DNA of 28,182 bases from assembly GCA_051155755.1 (NCBI GenBank), contig DAXETY010000112.1, forward strand, positions 1 through 28,182, given 5' to 3'. Shown one piece after another: positions 1-7,000 of the stretch (positions are counted from its first letter, which is position 1; each line of letters opens with the position of its first letter). A program made the translations under genes and the position numbers. This stretch comes from DAXETY01 sp051155755 (GTDB taxonomy: Bacteria; Desulfobacterota; Desulfobacteria; Desulfobacterales; SG8-13). Under the pieces are notes generated by a model. That model did no database searches and was not told where the DNA came from. It saw only the letters and a list, made by a program, of their open reading frames with translations.

Positions 1-41
1 GTCATGATGGATAGGTTGACGGCCTTTGGATGTTCCCTTAT

Positions 42-100
42 GGAAGTACATAGGAAGTAGACGCCATCTTCAGATAGGTATTTTGAGGTACTTTCAGGTA
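42..100. repeat. Short phased direct repeats beside the tRNA-Glu remnant
   Basis: Two copies of GGAAGTA (42-48, 53-59) are 11 bp apart. Three copies of AGGTA (76-80, 86-90, 96-100) are exactly 10 bp apart, so they lie on one face of the helix. Closely spaced direct repeats next to a tRNA-derived site resemble arm-type binding sites of tyrosine recombinases or excisionases. That role is inferred; the repeats themselves are directly visible. No protein gene was found in 1-190. Confidence 0.4.
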
Positions 101-190
101 CACTCAAGTTTTTTCAAAAATCGGCCAACATATTGATATTGCAATTATTTGTAATGATTTCCTGCTCTTGCTCGATTTGGCGACTACGGA

Positions 191-234
191 CTTTCACGCC
201 GGCAACACCGGTTCAAATCCGGTTGGGGACGCCA
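191..234 (+). other. 3' fragment of tRNA-Glu(TTC); candidate att site of an integrated element
   Basis: The segment has a 7-nt anticodon loop CTTTCAC (191-197, anticodon TTC), the 3' anticodon-stem strand GCCGG, a short variable loop, a T arm (ACCGG, TTCAAAT loop, CCGGT), the 3' acceptor strand TGGGGAC, discriminator G and CCA. This is the tRNA-Glu pattern: bacterial tRNA-Glu begins GTCCCC and ends GGGGACGCCA. The D arm, the 5' acceptor strand and a matching 5' anticodon strand are absent from the 190 bases upstream, so it cannot be a working tRNA. Integration into the 3' half of a tRNA leaves an intact tRNA at one end and such a fragment at the other. The fragment keeps the native terminator just downstream, so the element would lie to the left. 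A decayed tRNA copy is the alternative. Confidence 0.75.
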
Positions 235-240
235 AATCAT

Positions 241-285
241 AAAATCAGGGACTTCGGATTGATTCCGGGTCCCTGATTTTCTTTT
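241..285 (+). terminator. Rho-independent terminator after the tRNA-Glu remnant
   Basis: A perfect 12-bp inverted repeat (AAAATCAGGGAC at 241-252, GTCCCTGATTTT at 269-280) encloses a 16-nt loop and is followed by CTTTT. It begins six bases after the CCA end, as expected for the original terminator of the tRNA transcript. The A-rich and T-rich ends of the stem mean it could also stop the minus-strand transcript arriving from 367. Confidence 0.8.
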
Positions 286-366
286 GTGGTCCAATGTGAT
301 TTTGCCAAAGTTCAGTGGCGGTACTTTGTTGTTCGATGGCTAAAATGATTCAGACGAAAAAACGGA

Positions 367-999
367 TCAAGATGTCTTCCTGGTCGTTTTCTTAGGAGGC
401 GATTTTGCAGCTGTGTTTTTCGTCGCGGCTTTCTTGGCAGATTTTTTAACGGTCGTTTTTTTGCCGGTTTTACTAGTCGTCGTTTTGTTAATTGACTTGG
501 CTGCTGGATTTCTGGCAGTGACTTTCCTATTCGATTTTTTAGGAGCCGTTTTTTTCGCCGTGGCTTTTCTATCCGGCTTGCTGGCTGAAACCTTCTTCGT
601 TGATTTTGTTGAGGGTTTCTTCGCAGTGGCCTTCTTGGCTGTGGTTGATTTCTTTGAAGCAGTTTTCCTAGCCGTAGCCTTGCTGGTTGTTTTACCGGCA
701 GCAGCCTTCTTGGCAGATTCCCCCGCTGTTTTTTTGGAACCGGCCTTCTTCACAGATTTTTTATTAGCGGTCGTTTTTTTGACAGCGGCTTTCCCGGCAG
801 GCTTTTTAGCAGCGGATTTTCTGGTTGGCTTCTCCGCAGTTGCTGTTTTGGCGGCTTTTCTCACAGGTTTCGATTTTACGGGGGTCTCGGTTCCGAACCT
901 CGTAAAAATCTTCATCTGATTTGCAAAAGATTCAAATGCCTTGGACATGGTTTTGAAACTGTCTGACAGCAACTTGAACACCTTTTCGTCACTTTTCAC
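367..999 (-). CDS. Lysine/alanine-rich histone H1-like DNA-binding protein
   Basis: The 210-residue product has two parts. Residues 1-35 are amphipathic with several Phe and Met and could form a helical or phasin-like oligomerisation segment. From about residue 40 to the end it is almost entirely Lys, Ala, Thr and Ser in irregular AKK/KKxA/RKxA repeats. This composition matches bacterial histone H1-like and AlgP-type C-terminal tails, which bind DNA or nucleoid non-specifically; no catalytic motif is present. The start is GTG (997-999), with AGGAG only 3 nt upstream. A small hairpin (TTACCA-TTC-TGGTAA, 1015-1029) lies in the leader. It is 67 bp downstream of the peptidase-fusion gene on the same strand, so co-transcription is possible. 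An open frame on the opposite strand is a by-product of the repetitive codons. The class is fairly sure; the exact role (nucleoid compaction or polyhydroxyalkanoate granule binding) is open. Confidence 0.8.
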   Translation of the reverse strand: MKSDEKVFKLLSDSFKTMSKAFESFANQMKIFTRFGTETPVKSKPVRKAAKTATAEKPTRKSAAKKPAGKAAVKKTTANKKSVKKAGSKKTAGESAKKAAAGKTTSKATARKTASKKSTTAKKATAKKPSTKSTKKVSASKPDRKATAKKTAPKKSNRKVTARNPAAKSINKTTTSKTGKKTTVKKSAKKAATKNTAAKSPPKKTTRKTS

Positions 1000-1066
1000 T
1001 CGCTCCTACCTTTCTTACCATTCTGGTAAATTTGAAAAACATCGCCACTTCAAATTCACGTGGAGA

Positions 1067-3247
1067 CTATCCTTCTTTTTTGAGGTGATTCAGAGCGCAT
1101 TGCAGCACCTTTTTATGGACTGCAATTCTGCGTTTCAGCGGCCAGGTGGTCGGAGTTTCGGTGGCGATAAAATGATCCGTATGTGCGTTTTTTAGCAGAT
1201 GCCAATCCAGCGTTCCGTTGAATTCGGGCAAGACGGGATAATCCGGATTTTCGGGCGGTTTGGAAGCGATTAAACCGTTGCGACATTCGGCCCCGTAGAT
1301 AGACTTGCGCCGTGAGACGGGATGGCCGGATTTGCGGATCTCCCGCAGGATCGCCGGGCCAAGCGCGGGCTGACCGGAGCGCGGCGTTTCGTACATGTAA
1401 AATCCGGCCGGATGGTTTTCCACCGACCGATCGTCGCTTTTCGGCATATAGATGTTGGTTTCATGACAATCGATCGCCAGACGGTATGGGCCGGGAAATC
1501 TGCCAAGCAACTCTTTGACTGCCGCAACTTCCGGGGTGCCGGAGCCGTTGTCGAAAGCCCGGTTCAGGTCGCCCGCGCCGGTGCCGAAACGAACCCCCCG
1601 GACAAATCCGAAAGGATTGAGGCAGGGCAGGATCAGAAACGAAAAATGCTTCAGGTATTTGACGATTCCCCGGTCCATGAAATCCAGGAGTGCATACACC
1701 CCGGCCGGCTCTTCTCCGTGGATGCCGGCGGTGAGGAGTATCCGGGGTAAATTGCTGCGAAAATTTTTCGTCAAGGCCGCATAGATCGGATGAAAACCGG
1801 CATCGGTTCGAATCCGACCGGCTTTGAGAATCCGGTGTCCGGGGGTGTTTCTTTTGAGCGGATGGGCGACCTCCGACGAATAGGACCGGTTGACGGTGGC
1901 ACGTTTTTGGGTCGATAAATCGATCAGTCCCTTGATCCATAACCAATTGACCCGGCAAGCCTGATCCAGCGGTGTCTTTCCGGTGGTCTCGGAGGTCACC
2001 GAATATTTCACCCCCAGGCGGTGCATCAGGTCTCCCAGTGTGCCGTCGTGCCTGACGATAAATCCTTCTTTGTTGGTCCGCATACCGCTGGACTGGCCGG
2101 CACGGATCACTTTATTGGCGAGAACCGGCACGGTTTTCCGGATCGCCTCCACGATCGGGTTGTAAACCGACAGATCACCGAACGCATAGTGATAGGCTGC
2201 CGGCCGGTCGATTGCCGAGATCGTGTCCTGATGCAGATCGATGGCGGCGACGAGGCGTTCCAGTGGATCGCGCTTTAGAAGCGCGTGCATCAACCCGGTT
2301 TCTGCGGGCAGGTCGAGGTGTAACCGGAGATCTGAGGACCAGTACCACCTTTTGAATTTCACTCCCCGGCCGAGATCGTCGAGTACATTGCCGTTGTCAA
2401 GTTCGTAACGAACAAAATCGTTATTTACGCCCGATCGCCCGCTGAAATCGGTATTGTAACGCTGCCTGGCGTCAAAACCGGCCGGATTGCCGAGCGGATA
2501 AACGATCAGTTTGACCCCGCGGGTGTGGGCATAATCGATGATTCGATTGAAGTACTGAACGATCGTCAGCGGCCCGGCCACTTCGTCACCGTGTATTCCG
2601 GCCCGGATGAGCATCACTTTGTCATGGTGCTGCATATCTTTCGAAGCGATCCGGAAAAAATCGTAGTTTGCAGTGCGGTGTTTCAGTCGGTGTCGCTTGA
2701 TCCGGATATCCCGGCGTCCATCCGCCAGTTTCATTAGTTCAGCATAGTACGCGCCGGTTTCCAAAAACCGGTCGTAACGGGTGCACTTGTCAATGACAAT
2801 CATCCGCCGGATAATCAGTTCGTTTTTGGATTGGAGGTAATCGTTTGGGAAGTCGAACCACAGACGTTTAAACGTGGACAGCTTCATCGCCCGTCGATAA
2901 CCCAGGCTCGGATCTTCCAGATAGATATTCTCTTTGTCGATGCCGCTTACGACCGAATAGTGTCCACCCTCAAACGCAAACCAATCGACGATCACCGGTA
3001 TTTTTTTCCGGTTGACCCACTCTTTGATGTCTTTCAGATCGGAAAAATCCTTGATCTTGGCCCGGAAACCGAGCTCCTGAGCCGCCCGTGCCAGGCCGTC
3101 GGCCCCGATCCCCCGGGACGGGGTACAACCGGATAATTCAACCAGTTTTTTTTCGGTGATTTTGACCCCGAAAAAACCCAACACCATTTTCAGGGACGCC
3201 GGGCCGCAATATCCGGACTTCTGTCTGAATGGATCGATATTTAGCAT
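1067..3247 (-). CDS. C39 peptidase-like domain fused to two tandem M14/AstE-like zinc hydrolase domains
   Basis: The 726-residue protein has three domains. Residues 1-150 look like a C39-type papain-fold domain: Cys14 in SGYCGPASLKM, His96 in EGGHYSVVSG and Asp112 in LEDPS form the expected triad. Residues 190-440 form a first M14-type domain (succinylglutamate desuccinylase/aspartoacylase/MpaA-like): HGDE gives ligands His219 and Glu222, DLHQD gives His339, and Glu420 in TSETTG is the likely catalytic acid. Residues 480-726 repeat this: HGEE gives His510 and Glu513, DCHET gives His595, and Glu697 lies in ATETPT. Both metal sites look complete. No signal peptide is visible, so it is probably cytoplasmic. 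Members of these families cut peptides or amide bonds, including murein peptides and N-acyl amino acids; the substrate here cannot be read from sequence. It lies divergent from the large operon. The ATG start (3245-3247) has only a weak, distant AAAGG. Confidence 0.85.
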   Translation of the reverse strand: MLNIDPFRQKSGYCGPASLKMVLGFFGVKITEKKLVELSGCTPSRGIGADGLARAAQELGFRAKIKDFSDLKDIKEWVNRKKIPVIVDWFAFEGGHYSVVSGIDKENIYLEDPSLGYRRAMKLSTFKRLWFDFPNDYLQSKNELIIRRMIVIDKCTRYDRFLETGAYYAELMKLADGRRDIRIKRHRLKHRTANYDFFRIASKDMQHHDKVMLIRAGIHGDEVAGPLTIVQYFNRIIDYAHTRGVKLIVYPLGNPAGFDARQRYNTDFSGRSGVNNDFVRYELDNGNVLDDLGRGVKFKRWYWSSDLRLHLDLPAETGLMHALLKRDPLERLVAAIDLHQDTISAIDRPAAYHYAFGDLSVYNPIVEAIRKTVPVLANKVIRAGQSSGMRTNKEGFIVRHDGTLGDLMHRLGVKYSVTSETTGKTPLDQACRVNWLWIKGLIDLSTQKRATVNRSYSSEVAHPLKRNTPGHRILKAGRIRTDAGFHPIYAALTKNFRSNLPRILLTAGIHGEEPAGVYALLDFMDRGIVKYLKHFSFLILPCLNPFGFVRGVRFGTGAGDLNRAFDNGSGTPEVAAVKELLGRFPGPYRLAIDCHETNIYMPKSDDRSVENHPAGFYMYETPRSGQPALGPAILREIRKSGHPVSRRKSIYGAECRNGLIASKPPENPDYPVLPEFNGTLDWHLLKNAHTDHFIATETPTTWPLKRRIAVHKKVLQCALNHLKKEG

Positions 3248-3714
3248 TGATGGCGCATTACCTTTGGCCGCTTTCGTTTCAAAGCGGAAAAAAATGGAAA
3301 CAAAAAAATCGATTGCCGGAAAAAATGCAGGCTCAGAATGATTTCAATGTTCCGTTCGATATATACAAAATCGACGTTCGGTTTCAATCCCCATTCCGGC
3401 AATTCCACAATTAAGGGCAAGAAACAGATCCAGCAAGACCTTGAAACAGGAAACCCACCTCAGGCCTTCCCCCGATGATTATATCACCATCAGCCGTCGG
3501 TAGAAACTTCTCCTTCGAACCGACAAAAATTTCAAATTCGGAATTGTCATTGTCCATATCCTATTGAAACGAATATGAAATGATTCGGCCTCGTTTTACC
3601 GGTTTCCAAGTCGAAATCCCAATTTCACAACTGCAATTTAAGTTTTGAGGGCATCGGGCGGCGGATTTTTGTAAATAACAATAATTACAGGTATATAAGG
3701 TTGATATAATCCGC
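3248..3714. other. Divergent intergenic spacer, AT-richer than its neighbours
   Basis: About 470 bp between the divergently transcribed peptidase fusion and the operon promoter. It has several A-runs near 3288-3325, many in-frame stops and no convincing gene. A short minus-strand open frame overlaps the promoter and lacks a ribosome site or recognisable protein. Enhancer sites for a sigma-54 activator would be expected around 3560-3690. A 5-bp inverted repeat, CATAT/ATATG (3555-3577), is the only hint and is weak. Confidence 0.5.
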
Positions 3715-3730
3715 TGGCATCGAAATTGCT
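3715..3730 (+). promoter_or_regulatory. Sigma-54 (RpoN) -24/-12 promoter of the giant-protein operon
   Basis: TGGCATCGAAATTGCT fits the RpoN consensus TGGCAC-N5-TTGCW. The invariant GG (3716-3717) and GC (3728-3729) are exactly 12 bp apart. Transcription would begin near 3741, about 30 nt before the riboswitch, so both elements are placed to act on one transcript. No sigma-70 pair of similar quality was found; TATAAT at 3705-3710 lacks a -35 box at the right spacing. Sigma-54 promoters need an activator, which is not encoded in this window. Confidence 0.7.
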
Positions 3731-3770
3731 CTTCCTTCCCGCGACCAAAGCATCCGTAATCCAAATCATC

Positions 3771-3914
3771 AGCACCTCGAAAAACGGCAAACTACTCGAA
3801 CGGGAAAGACGCAAAGCCGCTAGCCTAGGTCATGTGATGCTCGAATTTCACTGCAGTGTGTTCGAGCATGAGTGCGACAATCTGGAATGCACCGTATTGA
3901 ATTTCACCGGTGCA
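3771..3914 (+). promoter_or_regulatory. GEMM-I (cyclic di-GMP-I) riboswitch in the operon leader
   Basis: The leader matches the GEMM-I aptamer in register. GGCAAAC (3786-3792) is followed at the same distance as in the Vibrio cholerae Vc2 aptamer by GACGCAAAGCC (3808-3818), then CCTA (3824-3827), the P3 tetraloop-receptor strand. The position equal to Vc2 G20, which discriminates c-di-GMP from cGAMP, reads G (3786), and the A47 equivalent is A (3813). P3 appears long: CTAG/CTGG, then GTC/GAC, then a 9-bp helix ATGCTCGAA/TTCGAGCAT (3837-3845, 3861-3869). P2 is weak, with a GAAC loop and mismatches, which is unusual. GCACC (3772-3776) could close P1 with GGTGC (3909-3913). The same 3' strand can instead pair with TGCACCG (3888-3894), a possible switch. 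No U-tract follows, so translational control is likelier than termination. Confidence 0.75.
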
Positions 3915-4003
3915 CCAATGTCGTAAAGAAATTTCTTCCTTTGCGGGTTCCTAGCGGCCTCCAGTTGCCAGCCGATTGTTTTCCAGGGTGCCGGTCGCCT
4001 CAT

Positions 4004-7000
4004 ATGCCGCTGAAGAAAAGCAATTCGAAAGGTTGGTTTGAACGGATGGGTGCCGTCTTCGGTGCCCTTCTGCTGCTGCTGGCCGCCCATCCGGTCTCTG
4101 CCGCTCCCTGTGACGTCAAGAACAATCCCCCTCCGTTTATCCAACAGGACCTGACCGACAGTTACTGCGAACTGTGCGGTTACGGCTACATCACTGTAAT
4201 CATTTCCAATCCTTACCGAGAAGTGGACATGACCGACATGTCCGTTCGGGTGGATCTGCGCAATCCCGACCTGACCTACACCGACGCCCCGGGGGTCCCC
4301 AATCCCATCACCTACCGCGTCAACGGGGGCGCCGCCCAGAGCGGCTTTGGCCCCCCGGATTTCGAGGGCGGCGACAGCCGCATCCTGCTCTTTACCGAGG
4401 ACCAGATCCCGGCTCTCGATCGGCTGGTGCGCGAGAACGGCAACGATGTTTCCACCATCGAGATCAGGTTTGCCGTCACACGGGTCGCCGATCCGGAAGA
4501 TTTAATCGACGACGACCGCCGAATCCAGACCCGGCTCGTCTACAGCACCGAAGGCGATGAAGGTGCGGTCTGTCTGCCCGATCCCAAGACGGTCTCAACC
4601 CCCCTGGAAGAACTGCCGCTGCGGGAACCCCGTCCCGAGGTCTCCAAGCAGGGGCGCAACATCGACGCGGACCAGGGCAGCTACTCGTCCGAGGTCTTCG
4701 GCAACGTCAACGACGACATCATCTGGCGCATCCGGGTGTACAACGGCGGAACGGCCGGTCTCCAGGATCTGCATTTCGACGATTTGATGGACAGCGGCAA
4801 CCTGAAGATTAATTACATCTGTCCCTCGGAGGATGCGGCCGAACAAATTGCTAATAACGACGGCGCCGGCCCCGGAAGTATGGGTTGCATCGACATCCGG
4901 TCTTTGAACAACGATATCGATGATTTCGATGTGGACAGTCCCTTCGGCGATCCCCCCGCCGACATCGTTGACGCGCGGCCCGGCCGAAATGCCGACATCT
5001 ATCTGGTGGGCAAAATCCCGGAGAGTCCCAACGGCTCCTGCTCCCCGATTAGAGCCAACCGGGTTTCCAACATCGAATGGGGCTGTGAAGGCGCTGGGTC
5101 GGCCGGGGGCATCACCCGGACTTCGACCGGATACACTCCCCCGCCGGCCGAGGCCACCCTGAGCACCTTTTCAGACAACGACGGCAACCAGCTGAGAATC
5201 CAGACGGATATCATCGGCGCCAACACCTCCGATCCGGCCGGCAGCAAGGCCACGGTTCGCGTCACCATCCGCAACCGCACCGGCGGCACGGTCAAGGGCA
5301 TCCGGCTGCGAAACATCCTCCCGCCCCAATATGTGGTCGATCCCACCTATACTCCGCGCATCAATGCCACGGGTGCCTACGGCTTCTACGAAGGCCTGAC
5401 CGACCGGATCGAATGGACCAATCCGGTGGAGGACACCTTTCCGCCGGCGACCAACGATCCGGCGAAGTTTCTGGCCAACACGGCCCCGGAATTCCGGCTG
5501 TACAGCAGTACGGTCCACGATGACCATCCGGACCAGTTCGACATGCTGCGTCACAACGACCGGCTGGTGATCAACTTCCGCATCGTGCTGATCCGCCCGG
5601 ATTCCTATGACCGGGTCGCCGATCTGGATGTGCGAACCGAGGCGCCCGACAGCGATCCCGCAGGGACCGATCCGGACAACGCGATTTCTTTGACGAACGA
5701 GCTTTATGTCGATTTCGAGGATTTTTGCGATCCCGGTGTGATCAAACAGCCCGGGGACTATCCGATCGTCACCACGCACGCGTCCAATCCCGAGGACCTG
5801 GACATCAACATCTCCGGCAGCGAGCTGGTCTTCATCCTCACCGGCGATCCAAACCAGCGGCTGCCGCTGACCGTCAACCTGCGCAACAGCGGCGGCCACG
5901 AAGCCGACGACTACAGCGCCTACATCACCTTCGGACGGACCATGGAGGTGGTCAGCGTGCCTTCCGGCTGTGCGACCACCACCAATCCGCCGCCCCACGA
6001 CGAGTGGCGCCTGCCGGCGCCCATCCCTTCGGACGCAGTCGTCTACGAGTGCACCGGACCGGCCATCCGTCCGGCCCAGACGGTGCCCTTCACCTTCGAG
6101 GTCATCAAGAGCAGCGATCCGGACGACCTGGCCGCCGACGACCTGACCTTCCGCGCCGACGTGGTGGGGGAAATCACGCTCAGCGACGGAACGCCGCTTT
6201 GGTTTCCCACCCCGATCAATCCGCGTTCGGACGAGGGCATCGACGACGCCAACAACTACAGTCTGGACGGCATCCGGGCGCGGGTGGTCGGCTTCAACCT
6301 GCTCAAGTCCCAGGAAGGCCTCTGTTCGGAAAATCCACCGGCGGGTCTGCCGGATCTTCAAGTGCAGATCGGCGAAGAGTGCAGTTATGAGATCGAGACC
6401 GGCGGGTGGTTCGGTTTCGACACGCCGGGTTTTCTGATTATCGCCGTGCAGAACATCGCGGTCACCGACCAGCTGCCCGAAGGCCAGGGATTTATCTCCT
6501 CCACCGACCCCGACATTGACAGCACCGACGGGATTTTGGGCATCACCCGCGCCCCTGCCGGCCTGTCGCCGCTGGACGAAGGCTCGATCGAATGGAGCTT
6601 TAACCGCGACCCGGCGACCGAACGGATTACGACCCTGGACGAATGGTTCAAGGTCGATAAAATCGTCACCCGCCTGCTCAACGATCCCCTCGATCTCAGT
6701 GACCCGCCCAACCGGCACGCGGCTTCCAGCGTCAACACCCTGGTTTCGACCTTCCAGGCCGTCTTCCAGAGCGAGCCCGCAAATCCCGAAGATGATCCGG
6801 TCGAAGTTATTTATGATCTGGGTCCCGGCACGGTGGGCTACCCGCGGGTGGAAGTGCGCCGGGTCAACCTTACCGTCACAGAGCCCGACATCACCGTGGT
6901 CAAGGAAGTCTGCAACGAGTCGCTCTACGGCGCCGGCACGTCCTGTTCCAACTTCGTTCCGCTGGCCGACGACGGCGATGCCTACGATTCCTACATTTAC

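Noticed and set aside
191..234. A functional tRNA-Glu gene
   Set aside because: The 5' acceptor strand, D arm and matching 5' anticodon strand are missing from the preceding 190 bases.
413..919. 168-codon plus-strand frame opposite the H1-like gene, rich in Phe, Val and Leu
   Set aside because: It is the complement of Lys/Ala/Thr codons; the hydrophobicity is an artefact and no start signal is present.
3555..3577. CATAT/ATATG inverted repeat as an activator site
   Set aside because: Only 5 bp per arm in AT-rich sequence, expected by chance, with no second copy.
3561..3764. 67-codon minus-strand frame
   Set aside because: It overlaps the sigma-54 promoter, has no ribosome site and its product looks like random sequence.
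3837..3869. Strong hairpin ATGCTCGAA/TTCGAGCAT as a terminator
   Set aside because: No U-run follows; it fits better as the extended P3 arm of the riboswitch.
3872..4003. N-terminal extension of the giant protein starting at GTG 3872
   Set aside because: The start would fall within the riboswitch P3 helix and would place 44 non-hydrophobic residues before a good signal peptide.
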